Assembly (NCBI GenBank): GCA_023954855.1
Contig: JAGSGY010000035.1
Location: 1-52,081 of the forward strand
From: Pseudomonadota bacterium
GTDB lineage: Bacteria; Myxococcota_A; UBA796; GCA-2862545
Length of the DNA stretch: 52,081 nt
Direction of reading: 5' to 3'
Position 1 is the first letter of the stretch. Every line of letters starts with the position of its first letter. Position numbers and translations under genes: made by a program. Shown in pieces: positions 25,706 through 34,309 of the stretch. The notes under the pieces were generated by a model. The model was not told the DNA's origin. It did not search any database and worked only from the letters and a program-made list of their open reading frames with translations.

Positions 25706-26097
25706 TCACCGCTCCGAGACGCTCCGCGCTCTACGCGTGGCGCCCGCGTCAGTCCCCTCCGGCCAATCGTAGCGCTGCACCCCGCCCGTCTCGCGGTCGT
25801 GTCGCCTCACCAATTGAACAGGAACCAGACCGCTTTGTTGGTCATCGCGTAGACGTAGCGGTAGGGGTCGGCCGGCGTACTGCCCGTTGATCGTGGGGAA
25901 CTCGGTGACCTCGTCCGAGAGACGCTTCTCGGTGGTCTCACCGGTCACCAAGTTGAAGCGCCAGCCGTGTAGATGATGACCTCGAGTTCATCCGCCGAGT
26001 ACTCGACGGTGTTCGGCCGCCAAGGCCCGGTTCGGAACGGGTGGTCATCGTCGACCGGCAGGTGGCTGGCGTACTGTTTCACAGCGCGTGTGGTCAA
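25706..26097 (-). pseudogene. Decayed carotenoid-oxygenase relic
   Basis: Two pieces of one protein are recognisable. From a TTG start with GGGAGG upstream, the N-terminal piece reads VKQYASHLP, HPFRTGPWRPNTVEY and ADELEVI, like the start of bacterial carotenoid/lignostilbene dioxygenases. It then jumps in another frame to LHGWRFNLVTGETTEKRLSD and EVTEFPTINGQYAGRP, text typical of the C-terminal third. One extra C after GRP shifts the frame to YRYVYAMTNKAVWFLFNW, then a stop, and a further shift gives VRRHDRETGG. Thus a large internal deletion, at least two more frameshifts and a missing end are present. The intact family cleaves carotenoid or stilbene double bonds using Fe(II) held by four His; none of these His regions survives intact. 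Confidence 0.75.
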
Positions 26098-26188
26098 GGT
26101 CGGCCTCCCGGATGGACGGCGCAAACTAGCATGAGCACTCCCCTGAGCGAGGCCGCAACACCCACGGTAGGGTGTGGCCGGAGGTACT

Positions 26189-29100
26189 ATGCGTCTTCTC
26201 CTCGCCGCACTCCTCGCCGCCGCTCCCCTCGCCCACGCAGGTGCCCCCCCGCTCGCGGGCGGCCTGAGCTTCGACGTCGACACCATCGATCCCGGCACGG
26301 TCGCAGAGCTCACGTTCTCGATCTTCACCGACGGCCCTTACTCCGACGTGGACGTCGAGCTGGCCCTTCCGACCGACGTGAGCTTCGCCGGCCCCGCCAC
26401 GACCACCTGCGACGGCGAGCTGACGCTGGCTCAGGACCGACTCACGCTCTCGGGCGCTCGCATCGGCATCGACTGCGAGATCAAGGTCCACGTCCGCGGC
26501 GACGCCGTGGGTTCGCATGACCTCACCACCTCGCAGTTCACGACATCCTCAGAGACTTTCCCGGGTACCAGCACCACCCTCACCGTCGTCGATGACGTGC
26601 CGTGGAATGCCAGCTTCGTGCCCTCGAGCATTCCGGTTGGCGACACCTCGACGCTGCTGGTGAGCTTCGATGCGAAGTCCCAGATCCTACAGAGCGCACG
26701 GTTTACGGTCGACCTACCGCCCGGCCTCGACAACGCGGGGTGGCTGTCCACCGACTGCACCGGCGCGACCGTCTCCGAGACGGCCCAGGGCTTCTCGTTC
26801 TTTGCGGGCTCCCTCAACACGGCGAGCGCGTGCACGGTCTCGGCGGACGTACGGGCCACCAGCGCCGGTGACTACACCGTGGTCTCGAGCGTGTTGCAGG
26901 ACTTCGGAGGCACCCGAACCGGAGCGGTCGCCGCGGAGCTCAACGCCTTTGCAGCACCGCTCCGCGCGGTCTTCGTGGATGACCCCGTGGCCCCTGGTGG
27001 CACCGCCCATCTCGAGCTCACCCTCACGAACTTCGATCGCAGCCTGTCCGCGAGCGACGTCGCCTTCTCGCTCGACCTCGACAGCCTGCTCACGGGACTG
27101 ACGCTGGGCACCCTTCCCGCCGACCCCTGCGGCACCGGCTCTACGGTGAGCGCGACGAACGGCCTGACCTTTGGCGGCGGCTCCCTTACGAGCGGCGAGT
27201 CGTGCCGCTTCGAAGTGCCTGTACTCATCCCGGCGAACGCGACCGGAGGCGACTACACGGCCACCACATCGGCCGTCGACCTGAACCTCGGCGGAAGCGC
27301 GACCCAGTGGAGTGCGGCCCCTGTTCGGCTCCAAGTCTCGCCGGTCCCGACGGTCGGCCTCGAGATCAACCCGACTGCCGCCGGCCCGAGCGAGACCGTC
27401 GACTTCACCTGGACGGTCACCAACACCGACCCCGCACAAGCCCTCACTGGAGGGACCTTCCGCCAGGAGCTCGAGGGACTGGGCGGGCTGGCACAGGTCA
27501 CCCTCCCCGCCGACCGGAGCTGTGGCACGAGCTCGGCGAGCCAGTACTTGCCCGCGACGACCGAACCGGCGCGCATCGTGTTCACGGGGCTCGAGCTCGC
27601 GGCGGGGGCAAGCTGCACCCTGACCGCCAACCTGCTGCTGCCGGGCGACATCGGCTCAGGCGAAGTCAGCTTTGTGCCCGATCAAGTGCAGGCCACGGTG
27701 GGAGGGGCCTCTGTGCTCGGACTCCCGACCGGCGCGAGCCTGACTCTGAACGCGTTGCCACAGCTCTCGATGGCCTTGTCGCCGGCGGTGGCCGGCGCAG
27801 GCGAGACGGTCACAGCGACCTTCGTGATCCGCTTGGGCGAGCACGTCGACCCCTTCACGGACTTGGCGTTTACGCTCGACCTCGATGCCGCGTTGCCCGG
27901 GCTGACGGCGACCTCGCTCCCTGCCGACGGCAGCTGCGGAAGCAGCAGTGAGATGAGCGGTACCAGTGCCCTAACCTTCTCTTTCGGCTCCCTGGGTACC
28001 GCAGGTGGCGGATCGGAAGAGAGCTGCAGCTTCGACGTCGAGCTGACCGTGCCGAGCACACCCGCCGCCGGGGCGCACACCCTGACCACATCGGGCTTGG
28101 ACGTCGCCCAGGGCGGGACGCAGTGGACCACGGAGGCCGCGTCCGCAGACCTGACCATCGCCGAGGTCTCGCTCGACCTCGCCTTCGCGCCGTCGACCGT
28201 CCAGCCCGGTGACACCTTCACGGCGACCTGGACCCTCATCAACGAGAGGGCGGAAGAGGCGTTCGTCGTCGACATGAACGAGAGCCTGCTCAGCGCGCTG
28301 CCCGGCGCCACCGCCGCGAACCTGACGAACCCACCTTGCTCGGGCACCTCGACCTTTGCTGAGGTCGGTGGCGAGCTGCGCTTTGACGAGCCCACCCTCG
28401 CGGCATCCTCGACCTGCACCTTCTCGGCAGACATCACGCTGCCGGCGGACTTCGAGGCCGGTGACGTGCACCACCGCACCTCCCCAATGACAGGCATCTT
28501 CGCGAGCTCCACCTTCGCGGTTCGCGGTGGTGAGGCGACACTGTCGGTGGTCGAGCCCCTCGACTGGCGCGGCACTGCGCTTCGAGCGGCGCACGCGACC
28601 CAGGCCGCCCCCATCGAGGTGGTCATCACCAACTCGACGGCCTCGCCGGCGACCGACCTCGCCTTCACCCTCGACCTCGATGCGGTCGCGACCGGCCTCG
28701 TCGCCGAGGGGCTTCCGACTGCTGACGCCTGCGGCACGGGCTCTTCGCTCACCGGCACCGACCTCGTGACGCTAACGGGCGGCAGTCTCTCGGCCGGGCA
28801 GTCCTGCACGCTGAACTTCGACGTGCGCGTTCCCGCCGACGTCGTGGGGGCGACCACCCTCGTGCTGGCCTCTTCGGACCTGACTGCGACCATCGACGCT
28901 GTCACCGAGAGTGCGAGCCCACTCGGCATCGCCCTGCTCGTCCCCCAGCCCTGTCGCGAGGGCTACGAGCCCGACGACGACAGCTGCATCGACATCGACG
29001 AGTGCACGACGAGCACCGACACTTGCGACCCCCTCGCGAGCTGCGCGAACACGGTCGGAGGGCACGACTGCACCTGCGCCTCCGGCTACTCGGGCGACGG

Positions 29101-29728
29101 ACGCACCTGCACCGACATCGACGAGTGCACCGACAACCTCGACGACTGCGGCACGGACGCAACCTGTTCCAATACCGCCGGCGCCTTCACCTGCGCCTGC
29201 GACACCGGCTTCTCGGGCGATGGCCAGACGTGCGCCGCCATCTGCGGCGACGGCCTCGTGCTCGGCGACGAGGCCTGCGACGACGCCGACACCGCCCCGG
29301 GCGATGGCTGTGACGCGGACTGCGCCGTCGAGCCCGGCTGGGTTTGTGTGGGCGAGCCCTCGGACTGTGCTGAGACCTGCGGCGACGGCGTGCTCGATGA
29401 CGGCGAGGGCTGCGATGACGGCAACACCGACGTCGACGACGGCTGTGATGCGACGTGTCAGGTCGAGCCCGGCTGGGCGTGCGCCGGCGAGCCCTCCGAG
29501 TGCGAGGACACCTGCGGTGACGGCGCGGTCGATGCTACGGAAGGCTGCGACGACGGCAACGCCGAGAACGACGACGGCTGCGACACCAGCTGCCAAGTCG
29601 AGGACGGCTGGGTCTGCGAAGACGGCGACTGCAATCAGGAAGGCTGCGGCTGCGCGGTGAGCGGCCCCGCGTCGCTCGGTTGGCTCGCCCTGACCCCGCT
29701 GGCGCTCATTCGCCGCCAGCGGCGCTGA
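26189..29728 (+). CDS. Giant surface protein: DUF11-like repeats, EGF-like domains, myxobacterial Cys-rich repeats, MYXO-CTERM
   Basis: 1,179 residues from the ATG after GGAGG; signal peptide MRLLLAALLAAAPLAHA. Residues 20-915 consist of about seven beta-sandwich modules of roughly 125 residues that repeat phrases such as DPGTVAELTFSI, LPADPCGTGS and SGESCRFEV, similar to DUF11-type adhesin repeats. Two calcium-binding EGF-like domains follow (DIDECTTSTDTC near 934 and DIDECTDNLDDC near 974), then three disulfide-rich repeats (CGDG..D.GEGCDDGN, from about 1015, 1061 and 1104) known from Myxococcota. The end has GCGCAVSGPASLGWLALTPLAL and RRQRR, a MYXO-CTERM tail from about 1151. It is likely a long cell-surface adhesin processed by a myxosortase. 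Its 3' end overlaps the convergent gene by 23 bp. Confidence 0.92.
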   Translation: MRLLLAALLAAAPLAHAGAPPLAGGLSFDVDTIDPGTVAELTFSIFTDGPYSDVDVELALPTDVSFAGPATTTCDGELTLAQDRLTLSGARIGIDCEIKVHVRGDAVGSHDLTTSQFTTSSETFPGTSTTLTVVDDVPWNASFVPSSIPVGDTSTLLVSFDAKSQILQSARFTVDLPPGLDNAGWLSTDCTGATVSETAQGFSFFAGSLNTASACTVSADVRATSAGDYTVVSSVLQDFGGTRTGAVAAELNAFAAPLRAVFVDDPVAPGGTAHLELTLTNFDRSLSASDVAFSLDLDSLLTGLTLGTLPADPCGTGSTVSATNGLTFGGGSLTSGESCRFEVPVLIPANATGGDYTATTSAVDLNLGGSATQWSAAPVRLQVSPVPTVGLEINPTAAGPSETVDFTWTVTNTDPAQALTGGTFRQELEGLGGLAQVTLPADRSCGTSSASQYLPATTEPARIVFTGLELAAGASCTLTANLLLPGDIGSGEVSFVPDQVQATVGGASVLGLPTGASLTLNALPQLSMALSPAVAGAGETVTATFVIRLGEHVDPFTDLAFTLDLDAALPGLTATSLPADGSCGSSSEMSGTSALTFSFGSLGTAGGGSEESCSFDVELTVPSTPAAGAHTLTTSGLDVAQGGTQWTTEAASADLTIAEVSLDLAFAPSTVQPGDTFTATWTLINERAEEAFVVDMNESLLSALPGATAANLTNPPCSGTSTFAEVGGELRFDEPTLAASSTCTFSADITLPADFEAGDVHHRTSPMTGIFASSTFAVRGGEATLSVVEPLDWRGTALRAAHATQAAPIEVVITNSTASPATDLAFTLDLDAVATGLVAEGLPTADACGTGSSLTGTDLVTLTGGSLSAGQSCTLNFDVRVPADVVGATTLVLASSDLTATIDAVTESASPLGIALLVPQPCREGYEPDDDSCIDIDECTTSTDTCDPLASCANTVGGHDCTCASGYSGDGRTCTDIDECTDNLDDCGTDATCSNTAGAFTCACDTGFSGDGQTCAAICGDGLVLGDEACDDADTAPGDGCDADCAVEPGWVCVGEPSDCAETCGDGVLDDGEGCDDGNTDVDDGCDATCQVEPGWACAGEPSECEDTCGDGAVDATEGCDDGNAENDDGCDTSCQVEDGWVCEDGDCNQEGCGCAVSGPASLGWLALTPLALIRRQRR

Positions 29729-30176
29729 CCTCGCGGCAGCCACCGACGAGCCAGAGAGCGAGGCCCCCGACCGGCACAATCACTGCGTGAGCGCCCACGA
29801 AGAACAGCACCGTCGTCACGACATCCGGCGGGGTGAGGCACACGGCCGACACCGTGCCCACTAGGACCAGCGGCGTCCACACGACCAGCGGGCGCAGCAC
29901 GCGTGACGGGCGGTGTATGGCGGCGGCCACCACCGCGGTCAGTCCGCTGACCACGGTGAGCATCGGTGCGGCGACACGAAGGGCAGTGTGCAGAGCATCG
30001 GACACCAGAAGGCCCATGTCCTCCACCGGTGCATCGAAGCTGAGATGCAGCTGACCATCCCCGGTCATCAGGGTGCGCCAGGGATCGAGCGCACGCGGAG
30101 ACAGCCATACACCGACGGTCACACCCGCAAAGACGACAGCGACGAGAAGCAGGGCAGCGGCGGCAGTTCGGTCCAT
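29706..30176 (-). CDS. Polytopic membrane protein of unknown function
   Basis: 156 residues from the ATG of MDRTAAAALLL; a longer frame begins 19 codons earlier without a ribosome site. Four hydrophobic segments, a periplasmic loop with FDAPVEDMGLLVSDALHTALRV, and a short cytosolic end. No family recognised. It is divergent from recN across about 115 bp and overlaps the convergent giant surface protein gene by 23 bp at its 3' end. Confidence 0.5.
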   Translation of the reverse strand: MDRTAAAALLLVAVVFAGVTVGVWLSPRALDPWRTLMTGDGQLHLSFDAPVEDMGLLVSDALHTALRVAAPMLTVVSGLTAVVAAAIHRPSRVLRPLVVWTPLVLVGTVSAVCLTPPDVVTTVLFFVGAHAVIVPVGGLALWLVGGCREVSAAGGE

Positions 30177-30292
30177 CGGCGGCAGCCTACCAAGACCGTC
30201 TCGAGCAGGTGCAGGCCAAAAAATGTCCGGCACGCCGGTAATACTGCCTTCGTTCGTCCCGCGCAGGCTGGGCGGGCCCTTCTGGAGTCCTG

Positions 30293-31963
30293 ATGATTGT
30301 GGTTCTTCGCATCCAAAACCTGGCCGTGGTCGAGGACCTCGAGATCGAGTTCGGCCCCGGCTTGAACGTCATCACTGGCGAGACCGGAGCCGGAAAGTCG
30401 ATCCTCGTGAAGTCGCTCGAGCTGCTTCGCGGATCACGGGCCACCCCGCACCTGGTGCGCACGGGCGCAAAGTCAGCCTCGGTCGAGGCCCTGATCGACC
30501 GCGACGGCGAGCAGTTCGTGGTGCGCAGAACCGTGTCGGCAAAGGGCGGGTCCCGGGCCTATATCGACGGTGAGATGTGCACCGTGCAGGTGCTGCAGCA
30601 ACGCGCCAAGGCTTGGCTCGACATCAGCGGGCAGCACGAACACCACGCCCTCGTCGACGCCAACAGCCACCTCGTCTGGCTCGACCGCTTCGCGCAGGTC
30701 CAGCCCCTGCGCAGCTCGGTCGCATCCTCGGTCGCTGAAGCACGTCAGGCCCTCGCACGACGCCAGGCCTTCGAGGCGTCGGTACGCGATCGCGACGACC
30801 AGATGGACCTGCTGCGCTTTCAGCTCGCAGAGCTCGACCGGGTCGATGCCAAGGTCGGCGAGCTCGACACCGTGCTCAGCGAGCTCGAGACCCTCACCCA
30901 CGCCGCCGGACTGCAGGAGAGCACCGAGCGCGCCGCCCACCTGCTCAACGGCGACCGGCACTGTGCCGCCATCGGCCTGACCCAAGCGCATGAAGCCATC
31001 ACGCGTGCTGCGCGTATCGACACTTCGCTCGAACCTCTCGCACAGCGCATCGACAGCAGCCGCATCGAGATCGAGGACATCGCCGGAGACCTCGGACTCT
31101 ACGCGAGCCGGCTGGCCTCGGACCCCGGACGCCTCGCCCGAGTACGCGAGCGCGAGAAGCAGCTGTCGCGGTTGGCGCGGCGCCATGGCTCAATCGAAGC
31201 CGCACTCACCCGCCGTGGGGAGCTGCACGAGGAGCTCGACCAGCTCGACCGGGCCGAAGACGACCTCGCCCGAGCAAGAGAGGAGAGTCTGAAGCTGCGC
31301 GACCTCGCGGTTGCGCGGGCCACCGAGCTATCCAACGCACGGCAGCGACACGCGGACCGCCTCGCCGAGGCCGTGAGTTCCGAGCTCGCCGCCCTCGGCA
31401 TGGGCCACGCCCGCATCGAGGTCAATGTCGCCACCGTCCCCGCGCGCCCGGGCGAGCTGCAAGTCGACGGCGCTCGACTCGGGGCCCAAGGCTTCGACCG
31501 CGCCGAGTTCCTCATCGCCCCCAACCCTGGCGAGACGCCTCGCCCGCTCACCAAAGTCGCCAGCGGCGGCGAGCTGTCGCGCGCACTCTTGGCCCTAAAG
31601 CAGGTGCTCGCGGGCCTGGGCCCGGTGGGGAGCTATGTCTTCGACGAGGTCGATACCGGTGTAGGTGGTGCGGTCGCCGAGGCCATTGGTCGCAAGCTGC
31701 ATACCGTCGCCCAGCACCATCAGGTGCTCTGCATCACCCATCAGGCCGTCATCGCCGCGTGGGGGGACCACCACCTTCGCGTCGAGAAACGGGTATCTGA
31801 CGGTCGCACCCGAACTCAGCTCACCGAGCTGAACCCGACTCAGCGGCGCGATGAGCTCGCACGCATGCTCGGCGGTGCCCAAATCACCGCCGGCGTGCGT
31901 CAGGCCGCGGGTGACCTGCTCCGCCAAGCCAAGAAGCCCAGCCACCTGCGCTCCATCGCCTGA
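30293..31963 (+). CDS. recN: RecN, DNA double-strand-break repair ATPase
   Basis: 556 residues, the usual RecN length. SMC-like layout: Walker A GETGAGKS (29-36) preceded by FGPGLNVI, ISGQHEHHAL near 113-122, coiled-coil arms (about 150-370, with many Leu/Ala/Arg heptads such as LSELETL and LARVREREKQLSRL), ABC signature KVASGGELSRALLALK (about 423-438), Walker B YVFDEVDTGVGG, and CITHQAVIAA. Known role: early response to double-strand breaks, bringing DNA ends together with RecA. GGAG precedes the start. It converges with a membrane protein gene, the two stops being one base apart. It is the only clear core housekeeping gene in the window. Confidence 0.96.
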   Translation: MIVVLRIQNLAVVEDLEIEFGPGLNVITGETGAGKSILVKSLELLRGSRATPHLVRTGAKSASVEALIDRDGEQFVVRRTVSAKGGSRAYIDGEMCTVQVLQQRAKAWLDISGQHEHHALVDANSHLVWLDRFAQVQPLRSSVASSVAEARQALARRQAFEASVRDRDDQMDLLRFQLAELDRVDAKVGELDTVLSELETLTHAAGLQESTERAAHLLNGDRHCAAIGLTQAHEAITRAARIDTSLEPLAQRIDSSRIEIEDIAGDLGLYASRLASDPGRLARVREREKQLSRLARRHGSIEAALTRRGELHEELDQLDRAEDDLARAREESLKLRDLAVARATELSNARQRHADRLAEAVSSELAALGMGHARIEVNVATVPARPGELQVDGARLGAQGFDRAEFLIAPNPGETPRPLTKVASGGELSRALLALKQVLAGLGPVGSYVFDEVDTGVGGAVAEAIGRKLHTVAQHHQVLCITHQAVIAAWGDHHLRVEKRVSDGRTRTQLTELNPTQRRDELARMLGGAQITAGVRQAAGDLLRQAKKPSHLRSIA

Positions 31964-31964
31964 G

Positions 31965-32786
31965 CTAGTCCCCGCGCTCGGCGGGAAAGCGTGGAAGGTG
32001 GATGAGCAGCAGACTGCCCCAGACCGCGAGGCTGAAGTAGAGCGACTGCCACACGACCTCGCGCTGCCAGTCTGCCCAGGTGCGCTTGACCTCCCAGCGC
32101 ATGCTGTCGCCAAAGCCCTCTGCCACCGTCAGGAAGTCTTTTCCAGCGGCCAGCTCCTCCTGCCAGCGGAAGTAGTAGGTCGGCACATCCGTGGTGATCA
32201 TGTACGCCAGGTAGAGCAGGCACACCGCGATGCTCGCGACCAGAAAGCGCTTCAGCACAGGGTCCGCGTCGCGCACGCGCATCGCGATCCCCACCATGAA
32301 CAGCACTGCCGTGACGGTCCAGAGCGACTCTTCGACCGCGTGGCCAAAGGCATTGGTCGTGAGGATGCCGTACCAAGAAAACACCTCGGCGACGGCGATG
32401 ATTGGCACGAGCACCTTGGCCAAGCCCATGCCGAGGCCATCGCCGGACCGCTTGCTCAGCAAGTAGAGCAGCAAGGCCCACTGCACGACGAAGGCCATCT
32501 CGGCGACGGTCGCCGTGGTGCGGCCTACAAACACGCTGGTGACGAAGGAGTCGAACATCGCGTAGCGGCGGCCGTCACTGCGAAGAATGAACGAGCGCGA
32601 TGCACAGCCGACCACGTAGATGGCCGAAAACAGCAACTGCGCACGCCGATAGCGCCCTAATTCCTCGGTGGCTCCAGGTCCTGCGAGAACGCGGCGAGCA
32701 GACCCCGCCAACAGCAGCAGATTGAGGATGGCAATGGCGGAGAGCCCACCCCACCAGACGAGAACTGCGGTGTCGAAGCCTTCCAA
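31965..32786 (-). CDS. Polytopic membrane protein with TTG start
   Basis: 273 residues. The start is TTG, supported by a full AGGAGG five bases upstream. About seven hydrophobic segments. Notable loops are CASRSFILRSDGRRYAMFD, EVFSWYGILTTNAFGHAVEES (about 130-150), MITTDVPTYYFRWQEEL and RTWADWQREVVWQSLYF near the C-terminus, with unusually many Trp and Tyr close to the membrane. I cannot name the family. The protein converges on recN and is downstream of the divergent lipoprotein pair's leftward gene on the opposite side of a 49-bp gap. Confidence 0.6.
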   Translation of the reverse strand: MEGFDTAVLVWWGGLSAIAILNLLLLAGSARRVLAGPGATEELGRYRRAQLLFSAIYVVGCASRSFILRSDGRRYAMFDSFVTSVFVGRTTATVAEMAFVVQWALLLYLLSKRSGDGLGMGLAKVLVPIIAVAEVFSWYGILTTNAFGHAVEESLWTVTAVLFMVGIAMRVRDADPVLKRFLVASIAVCLLYLAYMITTDVPTYYFRWQEELAAGKDFLTVAEGFGDSMRWEVKRTWADWQREVVWQSLYFSLAVWGSLLLIHLPRFPAERGD

Positions 32787-32835
32787 GCCGCCTCCTGATT
32801 CGCCCGCGCATAACGTGCCAAACAGCGAAGGGGGA

Positions 32836-33453
32836 TCAGGGCTCGACGAAGGTGACGCTCTGGACCGTGTTGAGAAAGCCGAGCTCGAGATCGATGTGGC
32901 TCAGCTCGGCAGAGGGCTCTTCGCAGGGCATCGCGCAGTAGGTATGCGTGAGCTCGCAGACACCGTCTGCATCCTCGGAAGCGACCATCCGCAGCCGAGC
33001 GTCGATCGGACTGCCGAGCAAGCCGTCGACCTGCATGCGGTCAGCACTCATCGTCAGCTCGTCAATCGACAGAAAGCTCTGCTGAATCGGCGGCGGGAAC
33101 TTAAAGCCATGAGCGGTCATGCCATCGCGCTCGGCGTAGTCGGCGTTCGCAAACCGGTCGCCGAGCCAGAAGGTGTCCTCGACCACCGCACCGTCGATCG
33201 CGTCGTTCTCGTTCGTGTACATCACCCAGAACACCTGAACGGGCGGATTGCGCACTGAGTCGTTGTCGACCAGCGGCTGCAAGAAGGTGCATTCGTCGGA
33301 GAGGCCGACCTCGAGCGACAGGTAGTCGGGCCACACGTCGAACTCGACGCTCGGCATGCGGTGGCGGCTCCCCGAAGTCGCCGCATCGGTCAGGTCGACG
33401 GGCACAGGCTGCTGGCAGCCGAGCATGGCGATGGCGAGGAGGAACGAGCGCAT
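32836..33453 (-). CDS. Lipoprotein of unknown function
   Basis: 205 residues. MRSFLLAIAMLGC is a lipoprotein signal with Cys13. The mature part is a beta-rich domain with FDVWPDYLSLEVGLSDECTF, VFWVMYTNEND, a long middle strand pair and three later Cys (VCELTHTYCAMPC). No ribosome site is visible; an extended -10 (TGCTATAGT) sits five bases before the ATG, so the message is probably leaderless. The gene is divergent from the M23-like lipoprotein gene, which has the same kind of promoter. The product resembles small myxobacterial lipoproteins but no family can be given. Confidence 0.65.
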   Translation of the reverse strand: MRSFLLAIAMLGCQQPVPVDLTDAATSGSRHRMPSVEFDVWPDYLSLEVGLSDECTFLQPLVDNDSVRNPPVQVFWVMYTNENDAIDGAVVEDTFWLGDRFANADYAERDGMTAHGFKFPPPIQQSFLSIDELTMSADRMQVDGLLGSPIDARLRMVASEDADGVCELTHTYCAMPCEEPSAELSHIDLELGFLNTVQSVTFVEP

Positions 33454-33458
33454 ACGGC

Positions 33459-33467
33459 ACTATAGCA
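33459..33467 (-). promoter_or_regulatory. Extended -10 promoter of the leftward lipoprotein gene, probably leaderless
   Basis: On the minus strand the sequence reads TGCTATAGT, an extended -10 element (TGn followed by TATAGT), ending five bases before the ATG. Transcription would begin at or within a base or two of the start codon. No Shine-Dalgarno follows it. Confidence 0.45.
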
Positions 33468-33550
33468 ATGCGTTCGCCCATCGGAAATGGCCTACTGCGT
33501 CCAAGCTGCCGACCCTCACCATCATGGCGCACACGCACGGATCTCAGGCT

Positions 33551-33559
33551 TGCTACAAT
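33551..33559 (+). promoter_or_regulatory. Extended -10 promoter of the M23-like lipoprotein gene, probably leaderless
   Basis: TGCTACAAT is an extended -10 element (TGn plus TACAAT) ending six bases before the ATG at 33566, so the predicted transcript begins at the start codon. No Shine-Dalgarno is visible. It mirrors the element in front of the divergent lipoprotein gene. Confidence 0.45.
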
Positions 33560-33565
33560 GCATTC

Positions 33566-34258
33566 ATGATCCCCCTTCTCCTGCTGTTCACCGGCTGCGC
33601 AGAGCCGAAAGAAGACCTGCTCACCGCCTCGTTTGCCGACCCCGCCGATGTCAGTCGCATCTCGAAGTTCCGCTCGTGCTGCGGACACGACTACTCGCAC
33701 AAGGGCGAAGACAACCGCTCGATGAAGCACTACATCCACCCCGATGCTCGCTTCGGCGTGTCGAACGATGAGATGCCGGTGTACGCCCCTTTTGACGGGC
33801 GCGTGAGCAAGATTCGCACCGATACCCGAGAGCTTCCGTGCTTCGACGACACGCACGGATTTCAGGTGTTCATCCGGCCCGACGACCAGCCCGGCGTGTT
33901 CATCAAGCTCTTCCACGTCAACCCAATCGTCGAGGAAGGGCAGCGGGTGGTGGCGGGCGAGCAGGTGGCATGGGCCGACGTACGCGAGTGCAACAGCAGC
34001 GACGAGAGCCAGATCTCGGAGTTCCCAAGCTCCTTCGACATCGCCCTGCATCGCTTGAACAAGTCCTTTCCGGTGTTCACGCAAATGACCCCGGATGTCT
34101 GGGCCGAGTGGGCCGAAGCCGACGAGCTGTCCGTAGTGGACGAGACGGTCATCCCCGCTGCCGAGCGCGATGCAGACCCGTGCACCGACTACTGGCAGGA
34201 GTGCGAAGCCGGCATGACCGGCCTGTGGGGGAACGAGGACTACCCGCCCTGGTGGTGA
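33566..34258 (+). CDS. Lipoprotein with M23-peptidase-like (LysM/lysostaphin-type) fold
   Basis: 230 residues from the ATG of MIPLLLLFTGC, lipobox FTGC; the longer frame upstream has no signal. The body has the strand pattern of M23-like domains: CCGHDYSHKGEDNRSMKHYIHP (39-59), VYAPFDGRVSKI (72-83), FQVFIRP, FIKLFHVNP (112-120), GQRVVAGEQVAWAD and FDIALHRL (157-164). M23 enzymes cut peptidoglycan cross-bridges using a Zn site of H, D and HxH. Here His41, His55, His58, His117 and His162 are present but the HxH is not in its standard form, so it may be a non-catalytic or divergent member. It ends in a Trp-rich tail (YPPWW). Confidence 0.65.
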   Translation: MIPLLLLFTGCAEPKEDLLTASFADPADVSRISKFRSCCGHDYSHKGEDNRSMKHYIHPDARFGVSNDEMPVYAPFDGRVSKIRTDTRELPCFDDTHGFQVFIRPDDQPGVFIKLFHVNPIVEEGQRVVAGEQVAWADVRECNSSDESQISEFPSSFDIALHRLNKSFPVFTQMTPDVWAEWAEADELSVVDETVIPAAERDADPCTDYWQECEAGMTGLWGNEDYPPWW

Positions 34259-34309
34259 AGCGCGGCTCGCCGTGCTTGCGGACGGTCAGGACACGTGGTT
34301 CGATAGGCC

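Noticed and set aside
26189-28940. Giant surface protein as a non-ribosomal or toxin gene
   Set aside because: The repeats are beta-sandwich modules followed by EGF-like and Cys-rich repeats and a sorting tail; there are no adenylation, condensation or toxin motifs.
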